A stretch of 64,000 nt of DNA from Bacteroidota bacterium (GTDB taxonomy: Bacteria; Bacteroidota; Bacteroidia; B-17B0; Aurantibacillaceae), in assembly GCA_030692515.1 (NCBI GenBank), contig JAUXZS010000016.1, positions 132,313-196,312 on the forward strand, read 5' to 3'. The notes under the pieces are model-generated. The model saw only the letters and a program-made list of their open reading frames with translations, did no database searches and was not told where the DNA came from. Positions 28,844 to 38,786 of the stretch are shown piece by piece. The position numbers and the translations under genes were made by a program. Within the stretch, counting starts at the first letter, position 1. Every line of letters starts with the position of its first letter.

Positions 28844-29776
28844 ATGATTTTCAAAAATAAACTGTTTCTGTTTTTTTTGTTTTTACTACTTTCTTTTTAT
28901 AAAGCAAAAAGTCAGAAGCAACAACCTTTTGTTTTAGTTTTAGGAATAGCGCAAGATGGAGGTTATCCGCATTTAGGCTGCGAAAAAAAATGTTGCGACA
29001 TTGCCTGGAAAAATGATTCATTAAAAAAAAATACTGTGTCGCTTGCTTTGGTTGATCCAGAAACAAAAAGTTGGTGGCTGTTTGAAGCCACTCCGGATAT
29101 AAAAGAGCAACTAAATTTATTTAAATCTTTAACAGATGGGGGTTACAATTATTTACCAACTGGTATTTTTATTACGCATGCGCATATTGGTCATTATACT
29201 GGACTTATGCAATTAGGACGAGAAGTGTTGAACAGTGCTGAAGTTCCAGTTTATACTCTTCCAAAAATGAAATTATTTTTAGAAACCAATGGTCCGTGGA
29301 GTCAACTAGTAAGTCTTAAAAACATCCAGCTCTTCAATTTAAGCCAAGATTCTATTTTAAAATTAAATTCTCAAATTTCAATTATAACTTTTACTGTTCC
29401 GCATCGCGATGAGTTTTCTGAAACTGCAGGTTTTAAAATAATAACATCTTCTAAAAAATATCTTTTCATTCCGGACATTGATAAATGGCAAAAGTGGGAT
29501 AAAAATATTATTAAAGAAGTAGAAAAAGTGGATGTAGCTTTTTTAGACGCCACGTTTAACGACTTAAGCGAACTAAAAAACAGAAAGATTGACGAGGTGC
29601 CACACCCTTTTATTTCTGAAACAATTGACCTTTTCAAAAACACAGATACTAAAATAAAATCAAAATTATATTTCATTCATTTCAATCATACAAATCCAAT
29701 GCTTTGGGATACATTATCACAACAGACTATCCAGAAAAAAGGATATAAACTTTCGAAACAAGGCGAGAAATTATAA
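28844..29776 (+). CDS. Secreted MBL-fold metallohydrolase, PqqB-like
   Basis: PFVLVLGIAQDGGYPHLGCEKKCCDIAWKND...VSLALVDPETKSWWLFEATPDIKEQL...ITHAHIGHYTGLMQLGREV matches the PqqB-like family. ATG at 28844 preferred over TTG at 28841. Confidence 0.82.
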   Translation: MIFKNKLFLFFLFLLLSFYKAKSQKQQPFVLVLGIAQDGGYPHLGCEKKCCDIAWKNDSLKKNTVSLALVDPETKSWWLFEATPDIKEQLNLFKSLTDGGYNYLPTGIFITHAHIGHYTGLMQLGREVLNSAEVPVYTLPKMKLFLETNGPWSQLVSLKNIQLFNLSQDSILKLNSQISIITFTVPHRDEFSETAGFKIITSSKKYLFIPDIDKWQKWDKNIIKEVEKVDVAFLDATFNDLSELKNRKIDEVPHPFISETIDLFKNTDTKIKSKLYFIHFNHTNPMLWDTLSQQTIQKKGYKLSKQGEKL

Positions 29777-31600
29777 GTGCTAGAAAATTATTCGGAACAT
29801 ATTCAATCATTGATAAAAACACTTCCTGATTTACCTGGAGTATATCAATACTATGACGAAAATGAACTTCTTTTATATGTTGGTAAAGCCAAAAACTTAA
29901 AAAAAAGAGTGTCATCCTATTTTGCAAAAGAGCACGATAGCGCCAGATTACGCTTAATGGTAAAAAAAATAGTTGATATTAAAACCATTAAAGTAAACTC
30001 TGAACTAGACGCTTTATTATTAGAAAATAACTTAATAAAAAATCTTAAACCTAAATACAATATTAATTTACGAGATGATAAAACCTATCCGTGGATTATC
30101 TTAAAAAAAGAACGCTTCCCTAGATTATTTTATACTCGCCGGCAAGTAAAAGATGGCAGCGAATATTTTGGGCCATATGCCTCAGTTAAAGTTATGCATA
30201 CTTTATTAGATCTTATTCGGCAAACATATCCTTTAAGAACCTGCACGTATGATTTAAGTAAAGAAAATATTGAAAAAGGAAAGTTTCGACCTTGTTTAGA
30301 ATTTCACATTGGCAAATGTAAAGCGCCGTGCGTTGACAAACAAAGTGAAGGAGAATACAATCAAAATATTAATGAAATAAGACAAATTATTAAGGGTGAT
30401 ATTAATTTTGCCTTGCGCGATTTAAAAGAAAAAATGCAAGCTGCATCTGAAAACTATGATTACGAGAAGGCTGAACTCTTAAAAAATAAAATTGAAACAT
30501 TAAGTAATTACCAAAGTAAATCTACAATAGTTCATCCTTCAATTACTAACACCGACGTTATTAATATTATAAGTGATGAAAAAAACGCTTACGTTCACTA
30601 TTTCAAAATAATAAACGGGGCAATAATTCACGCTCAAACTATTGAAATTAAAAAGAAAATAGATGAAAGCGATGAAGACCTTTTGTTATTTGCAATCATA
30701 GAATTCAGAAACAGATTTAATAGCAGCAGTAAAGAAATTTTAGTGCCTTTTATTCCGGAAATAAAATTACCTGAATGTGAATATATTATTCCAAAAATTG
30801 GCGATAAAAAACAATTGCTAGAATTATGTTTAAGAAATGCTACTGCCTATAAAATTGAAAGGGAAAATCAAATAGCGTTAACCGACCCCGATAGGCATAC
30901 AGAAAGAATCATGAATCAAATGATGAAAGATTTAAGGATGAAAGAACAGCCGCGTCGCATTGAAGGTTTTGATAACAGCAATATACAGGGAGAATATGCA
31001 GTAAGTGCAATGCCCGTTTTTATTGATGGGAAGCCTGCGAAAAAAGAATACCGTCATTTTAATGTAAAAACTGTTGTTGGCGCAAATGATTTTGCAACCA
31101 TGGAAGAAATTATTTTCAGGCGTTACTCTCGCGTGATAGAAGAAAATTTACCCATGCCACAATTAATTGTGATTGATGGTGGTAAAGGGCAATTGAGTGC
31201 TGCTTACGAAAGTTTAAAAAAATTAAAATTAATTGGGAAAGTTGCAATTATTGGTATTGCAAAACGCTTAGAAGAAATATATTTTCCTGGAGATTCGTTG
31301 CCATTATATTTAGATAAACGAAGTGAGACCTTAAAAATAATACAACAAATACGTGATGAAGCACATCGCTTTGGTATTACACATCATAGAAATAAACGCA
31401 GCAGAGAAACTTTTAAAACCGAACTTAATGATGTAAAAGGAATTAGTGATAAAACTGCTGAAACCTTGCTAATCGAACTTAAAAGTGTAAAAAATATAAA
31501 GGAAGCTAGCATGGAGGAATTAGAAAAGTATATTGGAAAATCAAAAGCAAAATTAGTTTTTGATTACTTCAACAAAATTGAAGAAAAACCAATTAATTAA
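29777..31600 (+). CDS. uvrC: Excinuclease ABC subunit C
   Basis: LPDLPGVYQYYDENELLLYVGKAKNLKKRVSSYF; RPCLEFHIGKCKAPC; IEGFDNSNIQGEYAVSAMPVF; C-terminal HhH. GTG start. Confidence 0.96.
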   Translation: MLENYSEHIQSLIKTLPDLPGVYQYYDENELLLYVGKAKNLKKRVSSYFAKEHDSARLRLMVKKIVDIKTIKVNSELDALLLENNLIKNLKPKYNINLRDDKTYPWIILKKERFPRLFYTRRQVKDGSEYFGPYASVKVMHTLLDLIRQTYPLRTCTYDLSKENIEKGKFRPCLEFHIGKCKAPCVDKQSEGEYNQNINEIRQIIKGDINFALRDLKEKMQAASENYDYEKAELLKNKIETLSNYQSKSTIVHPSITNTDVINIISDEKNAYVHYFKIINGAIIHAQTIEIKKKIDESDEDLLLFAIIEFRNRFNSSSKEILVPFIPEIKLPECEYIIPKIGDKKQLLELCLRNATAYKIERENQIALTDPDRHTERIMNQMMKDLRMKEQPRRIEGFDNSNIQGEYAVSAMPVFIDGKPAKKEYRHFNVKTVVGANDFATMEEIIFRRYSRVIEENLPMPQLIVIDGGKGQLSAAYESLKKLKLIGKVAIIGIAKRLEEIYFPGDSLPLYLDKRSETLKIIQQIRDEAHRFGITHHRNKRSRETFKTELNDVKGISDKTAETLLIELKSVKNIKEASMEELEKYIGKSKAKLVFDYFNKIEEKPIN

Positions 31601-31615
31601 GCCTAATTTTAAAAA

Positions 31616-32707
31616 ATGAAACGCCTGTTTTTAATACTAACTTTATTTAATTTATTTTATGCTTCAGCACAAAATAACGTGCGCATTTTTTCCGGCCAAG
31701 GAGAGCTATTCACTGTGAGCGTGTTTGACTCTATTCAAAATAAAATTCCTCAAACGAGCGTGCTAATAACTTCTATTTATGAAGATACATTACAAATAAA
31801 ACTTGAATTTGAAAACAAAACAAAATTTGAAACAACTCTATTTATATATGACAAAGGAAAGCCAACCACTAATAAAGAGTTTAATTATAAAATAACTAGA
31901 GAAGGAAGTAAAGTAAAATTAAGTTATGTTGGCTATTACGATATTAAAAAATTACCTAATCCTTTAGTGCCCGAAAAACCAATAATTGACACAACCACAA
32001 AATACAAAAATACCCGTCTTGGTCATTTTTGCGAATTAAAAGATGGTAAGCCAATTTATTTTAATAATATTCCTAAAGATGAGATTTGTAAAACTGGAAT
32101 GGTAGCTGAATACCTAAACTATACAAATTTATTAATGGTAAAAGCGCAAGTTGTAGATGATAAGTTTATTGTAGCGGAAAATGTATGCAGAAATAATTGT
32201 TTAACAGTATCACAATTAAATTTTATTTTAAACTATATAGATTTTGAGTTAGATAAACTCAAATTAATTAAGTTAGCTTATTTTAATTTGGTAGATATTG
32301 CAAATAAAAAAGATCTCGAAAAATCTTTTAGGTTCGAATCTTCAGTGACTGAGTTAAACAGTTTTTTAAAAACCGCCCCAGATTCAAAAATTAAATCAAG
32401 CACTATTTGCAAAAACGCTTCTTCTCAAGAAGAAATAAAAGCTCTTGCAAATAAGCTAGGGGCCTATGAAAACGATTCTCAAAAATTTGACGTCTTCAAA
32501 AAATCTTATGGTGAATATTGTTATACCAAGGATCAAGTCGTTACAATTTTAACCTTGTTTATTCATGACCGTGAAAAATTTGACGCGGCAAAGCTGCTTT
32601 ATTTTAGATGTATAGAAAAAGGCAGTTTTTTAGAAATATCCGAAGTATTTTCTTATAATGAAACAATTAGTGGGCTAAAAGATTTTGTTGCCAAACAAAA
32701 AGGATAA
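31616..32707 (+). CDS. DUF4476 domain-containing secreted protein
   Basis: Signal peptide; repeated LDKLKLIKLAYFNLVDIANKKDLEKSFRFESSVTELNSFL-like units typical of DUF4476. Confidence 0.7.
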   Translation: MKRLFLILTLFNLFYASAQNNVRIFSGQGELFTVSVFDSIQNKIPQTSVLITSIYEDTLQIKLEFENKTKFETTLFIYDKGKPTTNKEFNYKITREGSKVKLSYVGYYDIKKLPNPLVPEKPIIDTTTKYKNTRLGHFCELKDGKPIYFNNIPKDEICKTGMVAEYLNYTNLLMVKAQVVDDKFIVAENVCRNNCLTVSQLNFILNYIDFELDKLKLIKLAYFNLVDIANKKDLEKSFRFESSVTELNSFLKTAPDSKIKSSTICKNASSQEEIKALANKLGAYENDSQKFDVFKKSYGEYCYTKDQVVTILTLFIHDREKFDAAKLLYFRCIEKGSFLEISEVFSYNETISGLKDFVAKQKG

Positions 32708-32791
32708 GAATAGCCCTTTAGCCTATTAAATAAGGTGTTTTATCTACTAAATAACTTGGCTATATGATGGTCTTTTTTTATATTTACGATA

Positions 32792-33994
32792 TTGAAGCCC
32801 ATTTTAGAAATAAAAGAAATTAGCAAAAAATTCCAAATTCAAGGCAATACTAAACCTTATTTGAGTTTACGTGAAAATTTATTTTCGTTTATAAAGCCAG
32901 GTCAAAAAAAAGAAGAGTTTTGGGCATTAAATAATGTTAGCTTTAATGTTGAACAAGGAGATACTGTTGGAATAATTGGAAAAAACGGCGCTGGAAAATC
33001 TACCCTATTAAAAATACTTTCAAAAATTACGCCTCCTACTTCGGGTAAAATAATTTGCCGGGGTAGAATTGCCAGTTTATTAGAGGTTGGCACAGGCTTT
33101 CATCCAGAACTTAGCGGACGTGAAAATATTTTCATGAACGGTTCTATTTTAGGAATGCGTAAGACAGAGATTTTAAAAAACTTTGATGCCATAGTTGATT
33201 TTTCTGGGGTTGAAAAATTTATTGATACTCCATTAAAACATTATAGCAGTGGAATGCAATTGCGATTAGCTTTTGCTGTGGCGGCTTTTTTAGAAAATGA
33301 AATCTTAATTATCGATGAAGTATTAGCCGTTGGTGATGCAGAGTTTCAAAAAAAATGTCTTGGTAAAATGGGAGACATTAGTAAAAGTGGTAGAACTATT
33401 TTATTTGTGAGTCATAATATAAATGCTGTTAAAAGCTTATGCAATAAAGGCATATTGCTTGAGCACGGCAAATTGATTTGTAAGGATACTTCTAAAATAG
33501 TAGTCGAAAAATATTTAAATCAGGAAATGGCTATTGCCAATAAATATATTGCCCCGAAAGAATTAAGTATCGGAGCATTTGTAAATAGCATCAGTATAAA
33601 AAATCATGAGGGAAATTCCTTAAACTTTTTACCAATTTCTAATGATTGGAAAGTTGAAATTGAAATTACTGTAAACGAAAATATTCCTCATTTTATTATC
33701 GCAGCCGGTTTTACCAATAATGAAAACATTCCTATTAGAACAACTTGGACAAAACCAATAAACATAAAACCAGGGAAATACCTTATTGTTTTTAATGAAG
33801 ACAAAATATATTTAGGCGCCGGTATTTACAACTTGCATGTTGGACTCTCTTCCCGTGAGCAGGTTATTCAATATCTTGAAAATATTTTAAATGTTGAATT
33901 TGATACATATGTAAACAAAGAAATATCCTTACGGTCTGACTCTGGCGTAATATTAAACCAAATGAATTATACATTAAACGAAATCATTCAATAA
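32792..33994 (+). CDS. ABC transporter ATP-binding protein for polysaccharide export (Wzt/KpsT/TagH type) with C-terminal Wzt-like domain
   Basis: Walker A GIIGKNGAGKSTLLK, signature LKHYSSGMQLRLAFAVAA, Walker B ILIIDEVLAVGDAEFQKKC; TTG start. Confidence 0.9.
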   Translation: MKPILEIKEISKKFQIQGNTKPYLSLRENLFSFIKPGQKKEEFWALNNVSFNVEQGDTVGIIGKNGAGKSTLLKILSKITPPTSGKIICRGRIASLLEVGTGFHPELSGRENIFMNGSILGMRKTEILKNFDAIVDFSGVEKFIDTPLKHYSSGMQLRLAFAVAAFLENEILIIDEVLAVGDAEFQKKCLGKMGDISKSGRTILFVSHNINAVKSLCNKGILLEHGKLICKDTSKIVVEKYLNQEMAIANKYIAPKELSIGAFVNSISIKNHEGNSLNFLPISNDWKVEIEITVNENIPHFIIAAGFTNNENIPIRTTWTKPINIKPGKYLIVFNEDKIYLGAGIYNLHVGLSSREQVIQYLENILNVEFDTYVNKEISLRSDSGVILNQMNYTLNEIIQ

Positions 33995-34017
33995 TTTTTT
34001 CAAGCACCTCTGTACCT

Positions 34018-34668
34018 ATGGGCTATATATATTCAGGCATTCCTAAAGAATTAATTTTAAAGTTAAAACAAGAAAGTGGTTACGAAAACCTTGTAGAAAC
34101 GGGAACGTTTACAGGCAATACAATTATTTGGGCGGCATCAGTTTTTAAAAACTGTTTTACCATAGAAATTAATAAGTCTCTTAGCGATTTAGCTTCTCAA
34201 CGAAGTGATTGTCCAAAAAATATTCAATTCATTGTCGGCGATAGTAAAACAGAATTAAAAAAATTAGTTCCTACTCTTTCTGATAAAACAATATTTTGGC
34301 TAGATGGTCATTATTCAGGCGAGGGTACTGGCGGCGTTGATAACGAATGTCCAGTTATGGATGAGCTAGACGCTATAAAAATTCTTCCTAACAGCCTTAT
34401 TCTAATAGATGACGCAAGATTTTTTTTAGGGCCTCCTCCATTGGGTCATAGGGCAAAAGACTGGCCAGGACTAGATGAAATTATTTTGAAATTAAAAACA
34501 AATTTTCCTAATCATTATTCTTCATTAGTTGACGACACCATCATTTCTGTTCCTCAACAATATAAATTTGTTTTAGATAATGATTGGCAAAAGAATTTTT
34601 ACATACGATACCCAAAACAAAAACAATCGAAAACACTTCTTAGCTCTATAAAAAAATTATTTTCTTAA
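34018..34668 (+). CDS. Putative SAM-dependent methyltransferase-like protein
   Basis: ENLVETGTFTGNTIIWAASVFKNCFTIEIN...FWLDGHYSGEGTGG resembles a class I MTase fold. Confidence 0.6.
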   Translation: MGYIYSGIPKELILKLKQESGYENLVETGTFTGNTIIWAASVFKNCFTIEINKSLSDLASQRSDCPKNIQFIVGDSKTELKKLVPTLSDKTIFWLDGHYSGEGTGGVDNECPVMDELDAIKILPNSLILIDDARFFLGPPPLGHRAKDWPGLDEIILKLKTNFPNHYSSLVDDTIISVPQQYKFVLDNDWQKNFYIRYPKQKQSKTLLSSIKKLFS

Positions 34669-35415
34669 ATGCTCATTCAGTTATTACAATATTTGCTATA
34701 CAAGAAATCGGCTAAAAAAATTTGGCCCGATTTTAAAAAATTTATTGCCTTAGAATCTAGAGCAACAAAACGTTTTTCAATTTCAAAAAACAACTTTAGA
34801 CCACAATTAGAAGAAAACAGCTCCACAACAAACTTCGATCGCCATTATACCTATCATCCCGCCTGGGCTGCAAGAATTTTAAAGGAAATTAATCCTACAG
34901 CTCACATCGACATATCATCAACAGTAAATTTTTCTACAATTGTTTCTGCCTTTATTCCAATCAGCTTTTATGATTACCGTCCTGCTGAAATTGTACTACC
35001 TAATTTATCATGTGATTTTCAGGACCTTTGCAAATTAACTTTTGAAGATAATTCCATTGAGTCATTATCATGCATGCATACAGTTGAACATGTTGGATTA
35101 GGAAGGTATGGCGATGCATTAAATTATGATGGCGATCTAATTGCCATGAAAGAATTATCGCGTGTTCTAAAAGCAAATGGAAACTTATTATTTGTAGTTC
35201 CGATTGGAAGTGAATCTAAAATCTATTTTAACGCTCACAGAGTTTACACTAAAAATCAAATTGAAAAAACCATGTTTGATTTTGGATTAAGTTTAAAAGA
35301 ATTTACTCTGATACCAGAATTAGGAAAAGATGGGGGTCTTGTAAAATCTCCATCTGAACAATTATTAAACAAACAAACCTACGCTTGTGGTTGTTTTTGG
35401 TTTACAAAAAAATAA
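34669..35415 (+). CDS. DUF268-like / methyltransferase-like protein
   Basis: HIDISSTVNFSTIVSAFIPISFYDYRP...FEDNSIESLSCMHTVEHVGLGRYGD...LSRVLKANGNLLFVVPIG. Confidence 0.65.
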   Translation: MLIQLLQYLLYKKSAKKIWPDFKKFIALESRATKRFSISKNNFRPQLEENSSTTNFDRHYTYHPAWAARILKEINPTAHIDISSTVNFSTIVSAFIPISFYDYRPAEIVLPNLSCDFQDLCKLTFEDNSIESLSCMHTVEHVGLGRYGDALNYDGDLIAMKELSRVLKANGNLLFVVPIGSESKIYFNAHRVYTKNQIEKTMFDFGLSLKEFTLIPELGKDGGLVKSPSEQLLNKQTYACGCFWFTKK

Positions 35416-35419
35416 AAAC

Positions 35420-36106
35420 ATGTCGCTAAACGAACAAAATAGAATAAACTGGGTAAAACAAACATTGGAGTCGTTGCCTTCAGGAAAACGCATTTTAGAC
35501 GCAGGAGCAGGAGAACAACAATACAAACAATTTTGTAGTCATTTGAATTACGTTTCCCAAGATTTTGCGCAATACAATCCAAAACAACTAGAAAAAGGAT
35601 TACAAATGCCAAAATGGGAGTATGGCAAACTAGACATAATCTCAGATATCAATAACATTCCTGAAGCAGACGAAAGTTTTGATGCAATATTATGTACAGA
35701 AGTTTTTGAACATATTCCGGAACCCATTAAAGCCATTAAAGAATTTAGCAGGTTACTTAAAAAAAATGGCTCATTAATAATAACAGCTCCATTTTGCAGC
35801 ATGACCCACTTTGCACCATACCATTATTATTCAGGCTTTAATCGTTTTTTCTACGAAAAACATCTTGTTGATAACGGATTTGAAATAATCTCAATCGATT
35901 ATAACGGAAATTACTTTGATTATGTAAACCAAGAATTATCCCGTTCGCCCTATGTCGGTGAAGAATATTCTAACGATAAAATAACTAAAGTTGAAAAATT
36001 GGCATTAAAAATCGTAAGTAAAATGCTTACTCGTTTTTCAAAAAAAGACAAAGGCTCTTCTGAATTACAAAACTTTGGCTTTCATGTTGTAGCTATTAAA
36101 AAATGA
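35420..36106 (+). CDS. Class I SAM-dependent methyltransferase
   Basis: RILDAGAGEQQYKQFC...ADESFDAILCTEVFEHIPEPIKAIKEFSRLLKKNGSLIITAPF; start moved to ATG 35420. Confidence 0.85.
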   Translation: MSLNEQNRINWVKQTLESLPSGKRILDAGAGEQQYKQFCSHLNYVSQDFAQYNPKQLEKGLQMPKWEYGKLDIISDINNIPEADESFDAILCTEVFEHIPEPIKAIKEFSRLLKKNGSLIITAPFCSMTHFAPYHYYSGFNRFFYEKHLVDNGFEIISIDYNGNYFDYVNQELSRSPYVGEEYSNDKITKVEKLALKIVSKMLTRFSKKDKGSSELQNFGFHVVAIKK

Positions 36107-36978
36107 TAATTGTTAAAATACAAGGCGGATTAGGCAACCAACTGTTTCAGTTTGCTTTAGCTTTAGCTTTAAAAACAAAAAATCCAAACGAGAAAATTGG
36201 AGTAGACCTAACTTACTACAAAACAAAAAATAAACGTATTACAGAACGAAAAAGTTTTATTCATGCATTCAACATAGATAGTTTTCCAGAAGCAACTTTT
36301 AAGGAGTTAAATAAAACAAATCCACTTCAGACAATAAAAAAATTATTCTCAAAAGAAAAAAAAATCTTAATAATAAACGAAAATTCAACCTTATTTCTCC
36401 CTTCAATTTTATCCTGTGATACAAATACATTCTTAAATGGATATTGGCAATCCTATAAATATTTTGAAGAAATAAATTCTGTCATAAAAAAGCAGTTCTC
36501 TCTAAAAATTTCTTTAAGTGTTGAATCGGAAGAACAAAAAAAAATTATTTTAAAAACACCGACTTCAATCGGTATTCACATTAGAAGAGGAGATTACCTT
36601 TCTAAATACTCGGAAATTTACAATCAATTAAACCTAGATTATTATTATAAAGGCGTTGCTTATGTTCAAAAAAATCTTAACGTAGAGAAAATAAGTTTGT
36701 TTTTGTTTTCTGATGACATAGAATGGTGCAAACAAAATTTTAAAACAACGGAGGAAGTTTATTTTATAGAAAACGCATCAACTAAACCTGATTACGAAGA
36801 TTTATCTTTAATGTCTTATTGCACACACAATATTATTGCAAACAGTTCGTATTCATGGTGGGGAGCATGGCTAAATACGAATGAGAATAAAATAATTATT
36901 GCGCCTAGTAAATGGTATAATAATCAAGAGCCAGATTTTAATAAAAGCATATACCCTTCAACATGGACAGTCCTTTAG
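36103..36978 (+). CDS. Alpha-1,2-fucosyltransferase (GT11)
   Basis: IVKIQGGLGNQLFQFALALAL...IGIHIRRGDYLSKY...YCTHNIIANSSYSWWGAWLN: GT11 hallmark motifs. Confidence 0.92.
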   Translation: MIIVKIQGGLGNQLFQFALALALKTKNPNEKIGVDLTYYKTKNKRITERKSFIHAFNIDSFPEATFKELNKTNPLQTIKKLFSKEKKILIINENSTLFLPSILSCDTNTFLNGYWQSYKYFEEINSVIKKQFSLKISLSVESEEQKKIILKTPTSIGIHIRRGDYLSKYSEIYNQLNLDYYYKGVAYVQKNLNVEKISLFLFSDDIEWCKQNFKTTEEVYFIENASTKPDYEDLSLMSYCTHNIIANSSYSWWGAWLNTNENKIIIAPSKWYNNQEPDFNKSIYPSTWTVL

Positions 36979-37985
36979 TTACCATACTTATGCCTGTTTA
37001 TAATGCAGACTTCTTTTTGAAGAGGGCGATGGATAGTATATTAGAACAAACATATTCAAACATAGAATTCTTAATTATAAACGATGGAAGTACAGATAAT
37101 TCATTATCGATAATTAAATCCTATTCAGATAACAGAATTGTATTAATCGAAAACGAGAAAAATTTAGGGTTAATTTATTCACTTAATATTGGTTTACAAA
37201 AAGCGAGAGGAAAATACGTTGCTAGAATGGATGCAGATGATGTTAGCTACAAAAATAGAATACAAAAACAATTGGTTTTTATGGAAAATCATAGTGATGT
37301 AGGAATTTTAGGAACATTTATACAAAAAGAAAAAAAGTTTGAGCTCTATGCTAACCCAAAACTAACATCTAACGAACTTAAAGCAAGGTTAATTTTTAAT
37401 AATATTTTTAATCACCCTACAATTCTGTTTAGAAATAGTTTTTTAAAAGAACAGAATATTTCCTACAACGCAGAGTTTAAGCATGCAGAAGATTATAATT
37501 TATGGTTAAATACAATTCCTAAAACTGACTTTGCTATTTTAAATGAGTCACTTTTATATTATGAAAACCATCAAAGTCAAGTTTCCGAAATTTTTAATGC
37601 AGAACAAAAAATAAATGTAAATAAAAGTCATCGACAATTTTTCACTTCTCTGAACTTGAATTTTAGCGGCGCTGAACTTGAAATTCATAGGAGATTGTTT
37701 TATCAAGATTACTTATACAACAAAACATTTATTGCAGAGCTTGAGAATTGGTTGTTAAAAATTTCTGAAAGCACTTCTTTACAATCATTGCTTACAAAGG
37801 AAGCTTTACAAAAAACAACATCAGTAGTGTGGTTTGAAGTATGCACTCATTTTGCTTCAAAAAAAATAAAAACACATCAACGTTTTTACAAATCCCCGCT
37901 TTGTAATACAAAACAGCTTTCTTTTAAAAGCATATTACTATTTAATTTAAAAAGTATTTTCGCATTTAACTCATTGCCTTTATAA
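36963..37985 (+). CDS. GT2 family glycosyltransferase
   Basis: VTILMPVYNADFFLKRAMDSILEQTYSNIEFLIINDGSTDNS...ARMDADDVS. Confidence 0.92.
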   Translation: MDSPLVTILMPVYNADFFLKRAMDSILEQTYSNIEFLIINDGSTDNSLSIIKSYSDNRIVLIENEKNLGLIYSLNIGLQKARGKYVARMDADDVSYKNRIQKQLVFMENHSDVGILGTFIQKEKKFELYANPKLTSNELKARLIFNNIFNHPTILFRNSFLKEQNISYNAEFKHAEDYNLWLNTIPKTDFAILNESLLYYENHQSQVSEIFNAEQKINVNKSHRQFFTSLNLNFSGAELEIHRRLFYQDYLYNKTFIAELENWLLKISESTSLQSLLTKEALQKTTSVVWFEVCTHFASKKIKTHQRFYKSPLCNTKQLSFKSILLFNLKSIFAFNSLPL

Positions 37986-37994
37986 TTTTCAAAC

Positions 37995-38774
37995 ATGGTA
38001 AAAAAAATAATTAAATTTCTTTTTAATTCTTCTTATTTAGAGAAAAAATTAGCCTTAAAGGAAGTCTTTTTTACAGACGGAAACGAAAATATCACTCGCT
38101 TAATTAAATTAGTTAGAAACATACACATTAGCGATGATAGTTCTTTAATTATAGATGTTGGTGCTTACAATGGAGCTACATCAATTTTGTTTTCCGAAGC
38201 TTTTCCGAAAAAAAAAATAATTGGGTTCGAGGCAAATCCAAAGGCTTACGAAAATGCAATTAAAAACTGCATCAATCACAAAAACATAACCTTACATAAC
38301 TTTGCAATTTCTAATAAATCAGAAACGTTAAATTTTTATATTACTTCTAATGATGTGTCTTCTTCAATAAACAAAATCGATGAAAAACAAATTAACAGTG
38401 AAGATTATAGAAACGAATTAAACTTAAAAACGCAAATTAATATTGCCGCTCATAAATTAGATGAGTTTCTTGAAGATAAAAACATTTTGATATTAAAAAT
38501 AGATACTCAAGGGCACGAATTGAAAGTTTTAGATGGCGCAAAAGAAACATTAAAAAAAACCAGTTTTGTATTAATAGAAATGAGTAATCATAAATTATAT
38601 ATTGATGGTTGTAAATATCATGAAGTAGACGAAATGATGCGAAAAAACAATTTTACACTCATTGATATTATTGTAACTTATAGAAAAAAAGGAATAATAC
38701 TTACTGAATATGACGCTATTTATGCGAATAACAGCATCCAATCTTTAGAAAAATTAGTATTATCTTCATCCTAA
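37995..38774 (+). CDS. FkbM family methyltransferase
   Basis: LIIDVGAYNGATSILFSEAFPKKKIIGFEANP...ILKIDTQGHELKVLDGAKE. Confidence 0.87.
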   Translation: MVKKIIKFLFNSSYLEKKLALKEVFFTDGNENITRLIKLVRNIHISDDSSLIIDVGAYNGATSILFSEAFPKKKIIGFEANPKAYENAIKNCINHKNITLHNFAISNKSETLNFYITSNDVSSSINKIDEKQINSEDYRNELNLKTQINIAAHKLDEFLEDKNILILKIDTQGHELKVLDGAKETLKKTSFVLIEMSNHKLYIDGCKYHEVDEMMRKNNFTLIDIIVTYRKKGIILTEYDAIYANNSIQSLEKLVLSSS

Positions 38775-38786
38775 AATAAATATTAA

